Below, in pieces: positions 40,046-48,867 of a stretch of 52,717 nt of DNA. Position numbers and translations under genes: made by a program. The notes beneath the pieces are model-generated. The model was not told the origin of the DNA. It saw only the letters and a list, made by a program, of their open reading frames with translations, and made no database searches. The stretch comes from CAYMKL01 sp964390805 (GTDB taxonomy: Bacteria; Chloroflexota; Anaerolineae; VGOG01), in NCBI GenBank assembly GCA_964390805.1, contig CAYMKL010000035.1, forward strand, positions 1-52,717, given 5' to 3'. Every line of letters begins with the position of its first letter. Position 1 is the stretch's first letter.

Positions 40046-40846
40046 ATGACTGCCAAGGCGTCCTCTGGTCTCAGAGCAAAGTTGCCAACCAATAGGTGGT
40101 TGTGCTGGTTGCGCCGCTGGTTGGCGGCAACCTGTGATCCTGTAAGGTTTTTGAGGGGGTTCACTGGACTGGCGTGGTACCTGGCGGATTGGCGTGCCTA
40201 TTCGCGCCTGCCAGGCGCAGAAACCATCCATCTTGTGGACACAGATCCTCGGGTTCACGATCGCCGAAGCCATACCAGTGTTGACACCCATTATCACTAT
40301 GTTAATGGCTGGGCAATGAGACGGATCGTTGCTCAAGAGCCAACACGTCATGTGGACATCGGCTCACAAACCATGTTTGTCAATCTTCTCAGCGCGGTCG
40401 TCCCGTTAGTTTTCGTGGATTATCGTCCTCTGCTTGCCCATTTAGCCGGTCTGGAGAGCTTGGGAGCGAGTATTCTACACCTTCCCTTTGCCAATGAATC
40501 GATCGACTCGCTTTCCTGCCTGCATGTGATTGAACACATTGGTTTGGGACGCTACGGGGATCCCCTGGACCCACAAGGGACACACAAGGCAGCGAGAGAA
40601 CTTGAGCGCGTGTTGGCGCGGGGAGGCAGCTTGTTCCTTGCCCTTCCGATTGGCAAGCCACGTATATGTTTCAATGCGCAGCGTATTCATGCGCCCGAAA
40701 CCGTATGCGACCTCTTCTCCGGCTTGCGCCCCGTCGAGTTCTCCGGCGTGGACGACGAGGGGCAACTGGTGGAACATGCCACCTTCGACAGGTTCAAGCA
40801 TTGTGACTACGCCTGTGGGATGTACTGGTTTCAGAAGCCTGGATAG
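40046..40846 (+). CDS. DUF268 / methyltransferase-fold protein
   Basis: A 266-residue protein matching the DUF268 pattern: HVIEHIGLGRYGDPLDPQGTHKAARELERVLARGGSLFLALPIGKPRICFNAQRIH (about 155-211). This resembles the later half of a class I S-adenosylmethionine methyltransferase (acidic HVIEH motif, then a G-rich turn and strand). An amphipathic N-terminal region (WLCWLRRWLAAT) may associate with membrane. DUF268 genes often sit in glycan loci, so it may methylate or otherwise cap a sugar, but activity is unproven. It starts 3 nt after the flippase stop, and the next gene follows 8 nt after its own stop. Confidence 0.78.
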   Translation: MTAKASSGLRAKLPTNRWLCWLRRWLAATCDPVRFLRGFTGLAWYLADWRAYSRLPGAETIHLVDTDPRVHDRRSHTSVDTHYHYVNGWAMRRIVAQEPTRHVDIGSQTMFVNLLSAVVPLVFVDYRPLLAHLAGLESLGASILHLPFANESIDSLSCLHVIEHIGLGRYGDPLDPQGTHKAARELERVLARGGSLFLALPIGKPRICFNAQRIHAPETVCDLFSGLRPVEFSGVDDEGQLVEHATFDRFKHCDYACGMYWFQKPG

Positions 40847-40854
40847 GATAGCCC

Positions 40855-42006
40855 ATGCGTATTTTTCAAGCCATCCACGCTGCCACCCATCCGAGTGTGC
40901 CCGACAGTCGCACCTGGTACCGCAATCTCTATGAGCCGTTGGTTGAACTCGGCCATGAGGTCGTGTTATTTCCAACCGATGAGGGGGGCGCGGCACGCCA
41001 GCGCCGCGACGCAACTGCCCGGGCGGCGTTTAGCCAGAAACTGCTTGATGCGTTTCGGCATGAGCACGCCAAAAAGCCCTTTGATCTGTTCTTCGCCTAT
41101 CTGATGGACGGCATGGTCGAGTCCGGGGCGATTGACGAAATCCGAAAGGCTGGCGTGCCGACTTGTAACTTCTCGTGCAATAACATCCATCAGTTCTATC
41201 TGGTAGGAGCGCTTTCGCCGCACTTTGACTATAATCTGCACTCGGAAAAGGATGCTCGTGAGAAGTTTCTGTCTGTAGGGGCCAACCCGCTCTGGTGGCC
41301 GATGGCTTCCAATCCCAGGTATTTCAAGCCCGTCGACGTGCCACGCACGATCCCCGTTTCTTTTGTAGGGGCCAATTATGGCCTACGCGCGCGCTACATC
41401 GCGCATCTGCTGGAGAACGGCTTGGGGGTCCATGCCTATGGGCCAGAGTGGGTCTGGGGGGCGTCGAGCCGCTGGCGCTCGCTTGCCAGACGATACAAGT
41501 ACCTGCTGCTGGCTCTGGCGGCCTGGTCGCCAAAGGCCCGAAGCGCAGGTTCGGCCCGGCTGGCCGATCATGACTTCCGCCGCAGTCTGAGCCTTCGTTT
41601 CCCACACAATGTCCATTTGCCGATTTCTGATGAGGGACTTATCGCACTGTACAGCCGCAGCCACATCAGCCTGGGATTCCTGGAGGTATACGATCGACAC
41701 GATCCTTCCCGCCCGGTCACGCGGCATCTGCACCTGCGTGAATTCGAGGCGCCGATGAGCGGCGCCCTCTACTGCACGGGGTACATGGACGAACTGGCAG
41801 AGATATTTGAGCCGGACGAGGAAGTGGTGGTGTATCGCAATCAACACGAGCTGTTGGACAAGGTACGCTACTACCTGGCCCACCCGGACCAGGCCGAAAA
41901 GGTGCGGCGAGCGGGCCGGGCGCGCGCGCTGAAGGATCACACCTATCAGCGCCGTTTCCAACAACTGTTCTCCGCCCTGAGCCTGCCCGTTGACCGGATC
42001 GCGTGA
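40855..42006 (+). CDS. Glycosyltransferase, CgeB-like (GT-B fold)
   Basis: A 383-residue GT-B glycosyltransferase. The C-terminal half has the Glyco_trans_1_2 (CgeB/spore maturation type) pattern: SHISLGFLEVYDRHDPSRPVTRHLHLREFEAPMSGALYCTGYMDELAEIFEPDEEVVVYRN (about 270-332), then HPDQAEKVRRAGRARALKDHTYQRRFQQLF. The N-terminal half opens MRIFQAIHAATHPSVPDSRTWYRNLYEPLVELGHEVVLF. It probably adds one sugar to the growing lipid-linked glycan on the cytoplasmic side. Donor and acceptor cannot be told from sequence. It is tightly packed with its neighbours; its stop lies 1 nt before the next start. Confidence 0.85.
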   Translation: MRIFQAIHAATHPSVPDSRTWYRNLYEPLVELGHEVVLFPTDEGGAARQRRDATARAAFSQKLLDAFRHEHAKKPFDLFFAYLMDGMVESGAIDEIRKAGVPTCNFSCNNIHQFYLVGALSPHFDYNLHSEKDAREKFLSVGANPLWWPMASNPRYFKPVDVPRTIPVSFVGANYGLRARYIAHLLENGLGVHAYGPEWVWGASSRWRSLARRYKYLLLALAAWSPKARSAGSARLADHDFRRSLSLRFPHNVHLPISDEGLIALYSRSHISLGFLEVYDRHDPSRPVTRHLHLREFEAPMSGALYCTGYMDELAEIFEPDEEVVVYRNQHELLDKVRYYLAHPDQAEKVRRAGRARALKDHTYQRRFQQLFSALSLPVDRIA

Positions 42007-42007
42007 G

Positions 42008-43420
42008 ATGTCCAAATACGAAATTCTATGGAATCTGCCTGTCGCTGTCGCCGCGCTGTCCTGCCTGGTCCTGGCGCTCGCGGCACTGGGGCGAAAGGAC
42101 CGGTGGGTATTGGCTTCGGCGGCCCTGGTCCTGGTTACGGCCAACTTGGCTCCCGTCGTCGAGATTACCGCGAAATGGGGTTGGGGCTTGGGTACGGCCT
42201 GGTTCCTCATTGCTTTGGTTGGAGTGGTTCTGATCTTTTGTTACCGGTTGGACGTAGGCCGAATTCTCTTCATCATCCCGAACCGGACCGGCATTCTTCT
42301 TGCCTGGTTTGCTTTCTGCTTTTTCGTGATCTTTTCCCCCCTTGTAGCCCTTGACCGTTCCGCAACCGTGCGCCGAGCCTTTTCCTTTATCCTCATATTC
42401 ATCGTGGGCTGGCGTGTCTTTGGCCTGATTTTCCGTCGGCGACCCGAACTGACGCGCTCTCGGCTGTATACGATGATCTATGCGGTCGGCATGTGGGGCA
42501 TCGTAGCGGCTGTTGCGACCCTGTTGGTGATGGCACCGCGTGCAATACGGGGTGCCATTGGCGGCGTCAGAAGTCTCATTAGCCTGGGAGGGTTTACCGT
42601 TTCACGGCTGCAAGGTGGATTTTTGCCTGCGACCGGGCTTGCCGAAATGACTGCCTCCTCCATCTTCCTGGTGGTGCACTGGATCAAACGCACCTGTGGA
42701 ATACGGCGACTCGTGTTGATTGGCCTGCTTGCGCTGCTTGCTGGCATATTCCTCTGGTCCGCAGGCCGTACGGCGATGGTTGCGTTCTGGATGACGGGCC
42801 TGGTGCTTGGCTCTATGGAACTCCTGACTGCCCGAGCAAAGGTGAAGCCCGCTCTTTCCCTGGTGTTGTTCGGAGTGGTGCCCGTCCTGCTTTGGGGCTT
42901 CCTGGCCCCTCTATTCTTCAGGGAAGGAGCGAACACGATGTGGGAGACCTTCGTCGAGGCGAGACTGGGCGGTGCAATGCAAGGTCTTCGTCTGTACCAA
43001 CATCACCTTCTTTGGGGGACTGGCTCTGGCCCGCTTCTGGGCACTTTCAAAGAAGGCGACCTGGCAGTAGAGTCATTCTTCTTCCGCGTCTTGATCGAGT
43101 TCGGCATCATTGGGGGGGCATTGTACGTTCTGGTCTGGCTGTCCATCACTGTCCTCGTGCTCAAGACCGACCTCTATTACTTGCGCCGTGGACGGCCCGG
43201 TGCCTGGCTCCCTTCCGCTGGTTTCATCATGGCATGGGCCGCATCTCCGGCTAGCTTTGGCTTCAGCATCTTCAACGGAAACCTCGCTTTCCTTCTGGCC
43301 ATCGGTGCGGCTGCGGCGGTGGATTGGGTTCGGATAAAGCGGGAGAAACGTCAACAGGTAGATCGCCTGGCTTCCAGTCAAGGCCGTCTTGCTGACGCTG
43401 TGCTGGCGAGCGAGGTTTGA
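42008..43420 (+). CDS. O-antigen ligase/polymerase-like membrane protein
   Basis: A 470-residue membrane protein with about 10-12 hydrophobic segments and a larger hydrophilic loop before the last four. The pattern is that of the Wzy_C/O-antigen ligase superfamily, including the conserved G.G.G...G stretch LWGTGSGPLLG (about 335-345) followed by VESFFFRVLIEFGIIGGALYVLVW, a typical motif of this family. These proteins join or polymerise glycan units on the outer face of the membrane using undecaprenyl-linked substrates. The ATG at 42008 follows the previous stop by 1 nt; an earlier in-frame ATG at 41990 overlaps the preceding gene and is not conserved in character. With the flippase it forms the export and assembly pair of the locus. 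Confidence 0.85.
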   Translation: MSKYEILWNLPVAVAALSCLVLALAALGRKDRWVLASAALVLVTANLAPVVEITAKWGWGLGTAWFLIALVGVVLIFCYRLDVGRILFIIPNRTGILLAWFAFCFFVIFSPLVALDRSATVRRAFSFILIFIVGWRVFGLIFRRRPELTRSRLYTMIYAVGMWGIVAAVATLLVMAPRAIRGAIGGVRSLISLGGFTVSRLQGGFLPATGLAEMTASSIFLVVHWIKRTCGIRRLVLIGLLALLAGIFLWSAGRTAMVAFWMTGLVLGSMELLTARAKVKPALSLVLFGVVPVLLWGFLAPLFFREGANTMWETFVEARLGGAMQGLRLYQHHLLWGTGSGPLLGTFKEGDLAVESFFFRVLIEFGIIGGALYVLVWLSITVLVLKTDLYYLRRGRPGAWLPSAGFIMAWAASPASFGFSIFNGNLAFLLAIGAAAAVDWVRIKREKRQQVDRLASSQGRLADAVLASEV

Positions 43421-43430
43421 GGGCGTGAGA

Positions 43431-44183
43431 ATGAATCCGCTGGTTAGTGTCATCTCTCCGGCCTACAACGCAGCCAGCACATTGGCCGCTTGCATAGAGA
43501 GTATCCGCTGCCAGACCTACACAAACTGGGAACACATTGTCGTGGACGACGGCTCCACGGACGAAAGCTGGGAACTGCTCCAAACTCTTGCCTCCCAAGA
43601 CAAGCGCCTACGGGTGTTGTGGCAGGCCAATGCGGGGCAAGGAGCGGCCCGCAACACCGCGATCCAAGGAGCGCGAGGCGACTACATCGCACTGTTGGAC
43701 GCCGACGACTGGGCACTGCCGGAAAGGCTGGCAGTGCAGGTGTCATTCATGGAAGCGCATCCAGATGTGGACGTGCTCGGTGGAGCGATCATCAATGTTT
43801 CGGAAACCGGCCAAGAGCTTGGGATCGAGCGAGTGCCCGCTGGACATGACACGTTGGCCAAGAGCATCTACCGGATCTGTCCCTTCTTTACTTCAACGGT
43901 AGTGGCACGTCCGCACTTCTTCCAGGTGTTGGGCGGCTTTGCCGAGGATCTGCCTCGCGCACAGGACTACGACCTTTGGTTTCGAGGGTATCGGCGCTTT
44001 CGCTATGACAATCTTGATATCCCCCTCGTCTACTACCGGCGCGATGTCAAGCCAAGTTGGCGCAATGCCTACTACTCGATGCGAGTGATCCTGCGCGCAG
44101 CTCGCCGAGAAAAGCGGCTAGCTACGCATGGCTGGTACGCGGCTCATCATTTGCTGTGGACGCTATGCCGACAGTTCGGATGA
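43431..44183 (+). CDS. Family 2 glycosyltransferase
   Basis: A 250-residue GT-A glycosyltransferase of family GT2. It opens MNPLVSVISPAYNAASTLAACIESIRCQTYTNWEHIVVDDGSTDESW with the nucleotide-binding DDGS. It continues with NAGQGAARNTAIQGARGDYIALLDADDWALPERL, where DADD is the metal-binding DXD equivalent, and LPRAQDYDLWFRGYRRFR, where the QDYDLW motif carries the catalytic Asp region. The start at 43431 is chosen because GAGGG lies 7 nt upstream; an earlier frame start overlaps the previous gene. There is no membrane anchor, so it acts at the cytoplasmic membrane face on a lipid-linked acceptor. Confidence 0.93.
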   Translation: MNPLVSVISPAYNAASTLAACIESIRCQTYTNWEHIVVDDGSTDESWELLQTLASQDKRLRVLWQANAGQGAARNTAIQGARGDYIALLDADDWALPERLAVQVSFMEAHPDVDVLGGAIINVSETGQELGIERVPAGHDTLAKSIYRICPFFTSTVVARPHFFQVLGGFAEDLPRAQDYDLWFRGYRRFRYDNLDIPLVYYRRDVKPSWRNAYYSMRVILRAARREKRLATHGWYAAHHLLWTLCRQFG

Positions 44184-44211
44184 AGACTCTCGGCGTCGGA
44201 GCAATACGCTA

Positions 44212-45405
44212 ATGAAAAGAGGAGTTCTCGTACTAGGCTACCCTATACTCGACGTAGGTGGTATTCTGTATCTTGGTGATACCTGCTACCAGCAGACAAT
44301 TGAGCTATGTCGGCTTGTTCTTGATGAAGTAGTTCTTGTTGCGCGTCGTCGTGCGTTGAACAAGATGGTGATGGGGTTGATACGCTTGGATGATGTTGGC
44401 GTCCCTCTTGTGCTTGAACTGCCTGACTTTGGTGCTGGCGGGCGAGCAGGCTGGCTGAACACGTGGCAGTTCTTTGCGCCAAGCACGCGAGCGTCTATGT
44501 GCCGGTTGTTTCAGGGTGCCGACTTGATCTACACGGCTGCCATTGCCTTAGAAGGCTATCTGACTGCCGTAGCGGCGCAGCGGGTTGGTCGCTCGTTGGT
44601 TATTGAAATGCGAAACGAGGTTTTGCTCAACCGCCGCTATATGGCACAGCGTTTTGGGCCGAAAGGGATTGTTTATGCCTGGATCTTTGGTCGACAATTT
44701 AGAACCATCAGACGACAGGCTATCGCGGGCCTTTACCTCAATCGCTCACTGATGCAGCGATACCCCGTCGCTGGTGAGCACCAACAGGCCATCAGCGATG
44801 TTCAACTCCCTGACGAGATCTTTGGCCAACCAAAGACATATACTGCGCCTGCGCGCCGGTTTCTGTACGTGGGTCATCTGGAAAAAGTCAAGCGCGTTGA
44901 CCTGATTCTGCGCGCATTACACCGAGTAAAGGATGAGTTGCCTCAAGGCTGGACACTTGACGTCGTGGGTGATGGGCCAGGGATGCCAACCTTGCGCCGT
45001 CTGGCTAAGGATCTGGGAATTGAGTCCCACGTTCGGTTTCACGGCAGAGTCCCATGGGGAGAAACTCTCTTTGATTTCTACAAAAGGGCTGACTGGCTGC
45101 TCGTGGCATCTACCACAGAGACGGGACCCAGAACGATGCTGGAATCAATGGCTCTAGGCACCCCCGTTTTTAGCACATCTGTGGGTTTGGCTCCCGATGT
45201 CCTTGATCAACGGGTCCTGGCGCCGGAGGGCAATGTGGTGGAGTACTCGCAGCGGCTGCTTGCGGTCGCGAACGATCCGGCGTTGATGACCTACCTCTCC
45301 AATCAGAACCGGCAGCGCGTCCAGGATTTTCATCTCTCAAAGCTGAGGGCAAAGCGCACAGCCTTTTTCGCAAGAGCGATCGAGATCAGCAGTCGAGGGT
45401 TCTAG
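44212..45405 (+). CDS. Family 4 glycosyltransferase
   Basis: A 397-residue GT-B enzyme of the GT4 group. The C-terminal domain has RFLYVGHLEKVKRVDLILRAL (about 214-234), TLDVVGDGPGMPTLRRLAKDLGIESHVRFHGRVPWGETL (about 245-283), and ASTTETGPRTMLESMALGTPVFSTSVGLAPDVL (about 299-331) with the retaining-GT4 E...E motif region. The N-terminal part is divergent but opens with a GG loop (LDVGGILYLGDT). The ATG at 44212 replaces an upstream frame start that overlaps the GT2 gene. The next gene starts directly after its stop. Donor sugar is unknown. Confidence 0.88.
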   Translation: MKRGVLVLGYPILDVGGILYLGDTCYQQTIELCRLVLDEVVLVARRRALNKMVMGLIRLDDVGVPLVLELPDFGAGGRAGWLNTWQFFAPSTRASMCRLFQGADLIYTAAIALEGYLTAVAAQRVGRSLVIEMRNEVLLNRRYMAQRFGPKGIVYAWIFGRQFRTIRRQAIAGLYLNRSLMQRYPVAGEHQQAISDVQLPDEIFGQPKTYTAPARRFLYVGHLEKVKRVDLILRALHRVKDELPQGWTLDVVGDGPGMPTLRRLAKDLGIESHVRFHGRVPWGETLFDFYKRADWLLVASTTETGPRTMLESMALGTPVFSTSVGLAPDVLDQRVLAPEGNVVEYSQRLLAVANDPALMTYLSNQNRQRVQDFHLSKLRAKRTAFFARAIEISSRGF

Positions 45406-46518
45406 ATGGACAGAATTAAGCTGCTGCTCCTAGTCACCAAACCCGAGATAGGGGGGGCGCAAAGGTATGTGCATTCTTTGGCGACTCATCTGCCTAGAGA
45501 GTCATTTGAAGTCACGGTTGCCTGTGGGGAAAATGGTGAGTGGCTGACCAGCCAACTCAAATCAGCCGGCGTCAAGGTGGTGGTACTGCCGGCTCTCATC
45601 CGAGGAATCAGCCTCACCCAGGATATGCGGGCGTTGCTTCAAGTTTGGCGGCTGATTCGTAACGAACGGTTCAACCTTGTTCATTTGAATAGCTCCAAAG
45701 CTGCCATCGTCGGCAGGCTAGCGGCCGCGCTGGCAGACGTGCCTACTGTGTTCACCGTGCACGGCTGGCCGTTTTCAGAGGGAGTCCCCAGGTCACGACG
45801 AATGCTTGCTTTGCTCGTAGAGAAGATGTTTGCACCGCTAACCTCTCAGATAATATGCGTGTCTGAATACGATCACCTTCTAGCACTGAGACATCATGTA
45901 GCTCCGGCGGATCGATTGCAGGTCGTTCACAACGGGATCGAGGACTTGTCGTTTGACCGGTTGGCTGAACCAACCTATGAGGGGCCGGTACGCATCGTCA
46001 TGGTTGCCCGCTTTGCACCTCAGAAGGACTTTGAAACACTGATAAGAGCAGCCAGCCTGTTGGAAGGTGCGTTTGAACTAATCCTGGTGGGGGACGGTCC
46101 TCTATACGATGAGTGTCGGGCCCTAGCCAGAAGTCTAGGGCTCGCCGCACGCGTGCGTTTCTTGGGATTGCAGGAGAACGTGCCAGAGATCCTAGCATGC
46201 ACTCATATTGCTGTGCTCTCTTCCAATTGGGAGGGACTTCCCATCACGATCCTTGAGTCAATGCGGGCAGGGCTACCCGTGGTAGCGACAGACGTAGGCG
46301 GGATTCCAGAGTTGGTGGAAGACAAGCAAAACGGCTACCTGGTGCCACGGTGTGATCCAGAGGCGCTAGCCCGCGCGCTACAGGATTTGGTTAATGCACC
46401 AGATGTCCGTCGGCAGATGGGGGCAGCCGGTAGGGCGCGTTTCGAACAATGCTTCACGATGGATCTGATGCTTCGAAGGACAATCGATGTGTATCGCGGA
46501 GTTTTGCAACTGAATTGA
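45406..46518 (+). CDS. Family 4 glycosyltransferase
   Basis: A 370-residue GT4 glycosyltransferase. It begins KLLLLVTKPEIGGAQRYVHSLATHL with the typical GGAQR donor loop (about 15-20). It has FTVHGWPFSEGVP near 118-130, VHNGIEDLSF near 165-174, MVARFAPQKDFETLIRAASLL near 190-210, and LSSNWEGLPITILESMRAGLPVVATDVGGIPELV near 266-299 with the conserved E-x7-E. The ATG abuts the previous stop (TAGATG), with GAGGG 7 nt upstream inside the previous gene. This suggests tight coupling of the two GT4 enzymes and consecutive transfer steps in the same glycan. Confidence 0.93.
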   Translation: MDRIKLLLLVTKPEIGGAQRYVHSLATHLPRESFEVTVACGENGEWLTSQLKSAGVKVVVLPALIRGISLTQDMRALLQVWRLIRNERFNLVHLNSSKAAIVGRLAAALADVPTVFTVHGWPFSEGVPRSRRMLALLVEKMFAPLTSQIICVSEYDHLLALRHHVAPADRLQVVHNGIEDLSFDRLAEPTYEGPVRIVMVARFAPQKDFETLIRAASLLEGAFELILVGDGPLYDECRALARSLGLAARVRFLGLQENVPEILACTHIAVLSSNWEGLPITILESMRAGLPVVATDVGGIPELVEDKQNGYLVPRCDPEALARALQDLVNAPDVRRQMGAAGRARFEQCFTMDLMLRRTIDVYRGVLQLN

Positions 46519-46547
46519 GTTTTTCTAGGGGGAAAGGACTTGATATT

Positions 46548-48032
46548 ATGGACATCGAGGCAGGAGTCCCGGCCTCTAGCCCTACAGTGCGGCATCAAAG
46601 GGGATCTGCTACCCTGCACTGGCGGATATCGCTACCCTTTTCGGAGCGGCGGGCGCTTCTACTTGTCGGCGATACCCTGATAGTCATAGGCGCCGTACTT
46701 GCGGCATTGCGCCTGTGGGCCTGGGTGGATGGGCTCGCGTTTGATCCTGCTTTTGCGCAAAGCCGCTGGTTCTGGTTCCCCCTTCTTGTCGGCGCTTGGT
46801 GGACGTTGGCCTGGTTGGGCGACCTATACGACGTCCCGCTCGCCGTCCGGCGGATGGAGGTAGCAGGACAGGTCCTGAGCATGAGCCTGGGGCTCGTCAC
46901 AGGATACCTGGTCGTCTACTTCCTGCTGCCACGAGAGGCGTTGCCGCGCCTGTTCTTCCTCTTCTTCTCCGAAATCATCTTGGGAGGCATGCTCGTGTGG
47001 CGGTGGACCTATGCCACAGTCTTTACCCTACCCATCTTGCGCGATCGATTGCTGATCATCGGGGCGGGCTGGGCAGGTCGTACACTGGCTGAGATGCTGA
47101 TAGGACAAAAGGCCACGAGCTACCATGTCCTTGGTTTCATTGACGACGATCCGTCCAAACAGGGTTTGACAGTGGCCAATCTGCCGGTCCTGGGGACAAG
47201 TGCTGATCTGGTCAACATTGCCCACAGGTACGGGGTAGACAGAATCGCTGTGGCCATCACTCACACGATGCGTGGGGATCTACTTCAGGCGTTGATGGAA
47301 TGCCGGGCAATGGGCAAACGTGTGATTCGTATGCCTGAACTCTATGAGGAGCTGACCCGGCGAGTGCCCGTGGAGCATGTAGACGAAGGGTGGGTATTAG
47401 ACGCGATGAGGATGGATCAAATGCACTTACAGTTGTATCAAACCTTGGTCACTGATCCAGAGAAATCAGTGCGAGAGACCGCCAAACGCACCTGGAAAGA
47501 GCGGCGCGACAGGCTTTGGGCGGAGAAGTATCTCTCCATAGTAACGAATGTAAAAGGAGAGACCAACAAAGAAATCTTAGATGCCTGGCGTTATGGTGAA
47601 GCACTGGTTCGCACAGGTGACGATTCCTGTATACAAGCTCTGCGCGAGCATCTAGCTCAAGGCTCACACCTACCTAATGTGCGATACTGGATTCGGCAGA
47701 TCGTCGAGGATTTGGAGGAAAACTGGCGTAAGAAGACTCAAAAATGGCCGGACCCCTGGTTTGCGTGGGAAGGGACAATCGAGGTGGGGCAAGGAAAAGC
47801 ACAGATATCAAACGGCGAGACAACTGAAGTCAACTACTCTGTCTGGTACCAACCCGCACCAACACCATCTGAATTAGGTGACTGGGGTGGTGCGATGTGG
47901 TGTACTCCAATGTCGCTAGAATCAGGTCACGGGATGATAGAGCTGCAAGATGGTCGGCGGGGGAAGATAGCTGTTACCAAGACTCCCGGCGACACGGCTA
48001 TCTTTTGGGGAGACGGTCCTTATCCAACGTAA
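46548..48032 (+). CDS. Chimeric polyprenyl-glycosylphosphotransferase N-terminal half with foreign C-terminus
   Basis: A 494-residue protein. Residues about 1-295 match the non-catalytic part of initiating sugar-phosphate transferases (WbaP/PssY type): four or five transmembrane helices (about 35-150), then a CoA_binding_3/Rossmann domain (RLLIIGAGWAGRTLAEML near 166-183) ending in KRVIRMPELYEELTRRVPVEHVDEGWVLDA. The expected catalytic domain, a further helix followed by KR..D...S, is absent. Residues about 298-400 instead form a helical, HEAT-like segment (LYQTLVTDPEKSVRETAKRTWKERR), and about 400-494 a Trp-rich beta domain (FAWEGTIEVGQGKAQI...AMWCTPMSLESG). The start ATG at 46548 was chosen over a frame start inside the preceding gene. 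It is unlikely to initiate glycan synthesis unless an extra enzyme supplies catalysis. A gene fusion or an assembly chimera should be considered. Confidence 0.8.
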   Translation: MDIEAGVPASSPTVRHQRGSATLHWRISLPFSERRALLLVGDTLIVIGAVLAALRLWAWVDGLAFDPAFAQSRWFWFPLLVGAWWTLAWLGDLYDVPLAVRRMEVAGQVLSMSLGLVTGYLVVYFLLPREALPRLFFLFFSEIILGGMLVWRWTYATVFTLPILRDRLLIIGAGWAGRTLAEMLIGQKATSYHVLGFIDDDPSKQGLTVANLPVLGTSADLVNIAHRYGVDRIAVAITHTMRGDLLQALMECRAMGKRVIRMPELYEELTRRVPVEHVDEGWVLDAMRMDQMHLQLYQTLVTDPEKSVRETAKRTWKERRDRLWAEKYLSIVTNVKGETNKEILDAWRYGEALVRTGDDSCIQALREHLAQGSHLPNVRYWIRQIVEDLEENWRKKTQKWPDPWFAWEGTIEVGQGKAQISNGETTEVNYSVWYQPAPTPSELGDWGGAMWCTPMSLESGHGMIELQDGRRGKIAVTKTPGDTAIFWGDGPYPT

Positions 48033-48098
48033 GCCTACTCTTATCTGCTCAAGGCGGAAGCGGATATTCCTGAAGAGCCCGGTGCGAGAACGCTGCAT

Positions 48099-48146
48099 CG
48101 GGTTCTGTAGGAGGAGTATTGGGAACTGGCAGTCCTACTCCGACGG
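48099..48146 (+). repeat. Cassette-like intergenic element, copy A
   Basis: CGGGTTCTGTAGGAGG...ATTGGGAACTGGCAGTCCTACTCCGACG. GTAGGA (48107-48112) pairs with TCCTAC (48133-48138) around a loop containing ATTGGGAACTGGC. Related copies are at 48782-48825 and 49501-49552. Between the preceding stop (48032) and this element nothing else is visible. Confidence 0.65.
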
Positions 48147-48175
48147 CGCATCCTCTCAGAAAAGGAGCGAATACA

Positions 48176-48781
48176 ATGACTCTAGACCAACTGAAAGAAG
48201 GTTCCTGGCAATTCCATAGACTAACTCCAGAGAGATGGGCCGGCTTCGAGGAGCTCTTCGGCCCGCGCGGTGCTGCTGGCGGCTGCTGGTGCATGTGGTG
48301 GCGGTTGACAGGGAGAGAATTCGACGCCCAGAAAGGCGAGGGGAATCGAAGGGCGATGAAGGCTATCGTGGACTCCGGCCGCGTTCCAGGTGTCCTTGCC
48401 TACCACGAGGGCCATCCGGTCGGCTGGTGCTCCGTGGCGCCGCGAGAGGAGTTCCCCAGGCTGGGACGATCCCGAATCCTGAAGCCGGTGGATGACGAGG
48501 CTGTGTGGTCTGTGGTGTGCTTTTTCATCGCCAAATCATACCGACGCAGAGGGGTCGCCAGGCGATTGCTGAAGGCTGCCCTGGATTACGTGAGGGATTG
48601 CGGAGGCAGCATTGTGGAGGGCTACCCTGTCGAACCCAAGAAGGGCCACACGCCCGACCTCTTCGCCTTCCACGGCCTGGCCTCCATGTTCCGAAGCGCA
48701 GGCTTCAAAGAGGTCGCCCGCCGCTCGGAAACGAGGCCGATGATGCGTTATGTGATTGGGTCTGTGGAAAAACCATACTGA
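48176..48781 (+). CDS. GNAT-family N-acetyltransferase
   Basis: A 201-residue acetyltransferase of the GNAT fold, moving an acetyl group from acetyl-CoA to an unknown amine. The acetyl-CoA-binding motif A is clear: AVWSVVCFFIAKSYRRRGVARRLLKAALDYVRDCGGSIVEGYPVE (about 111-155) with RRRGVARRL as the pyrophosphate loop. The N-terminal FGPRGAAGGCWCMWWRLTGREF and the C-terminal FHGLASMFRSAGFKEVARRSETRPMMRYVI are typical of a GNAT subgroup in environmental bacteria. AAAGGAG precedes the ATG at 48176; a frame start 19 codons earlier falls in the structured element and is rejected. It is flanked by cassette-like elements and unrelated genes. Confidence 0.9.
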   Translation: MTLDQLKEGSWQFHRLTPERWAGFEELFGPRGAAGGCWCMWWRLTGREFDAQKGEGNRRAMKAIVDSGRVPGVLAYHEGHPVGWCSVAPREEFPRLGRSRILKPVDDEAVWSVVCFFIAKSYRRRGVARRLLKAALDYVRDCGGSIVEGYPVEPKKGHTPDLFAFHGLASMFRSAGFKEVARRSETRPMMRYVIGSVEKPY

Positions 48782-48825
48782 CCCTCTGTGGGGGCTATTG
48801 CGCGCCTGGCAATCCTACCGCGATA
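48782..48825 (+). repeat. Cassette-like intergenic element, copy B
   Basis: CTGTGGGGGCTATTGCGCGCCTGGCAATCCTACCGCGATA, starting directly after the GNAT stop. GTGGGG can pair with TCCTAC by wobble, preserving the stem of copy A. Confidence 0.6.
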
Positions 48826-48867
48826 GTGGCCAGCGTAGATCATAAGTACACGAGAAAAGGAGCCAAA

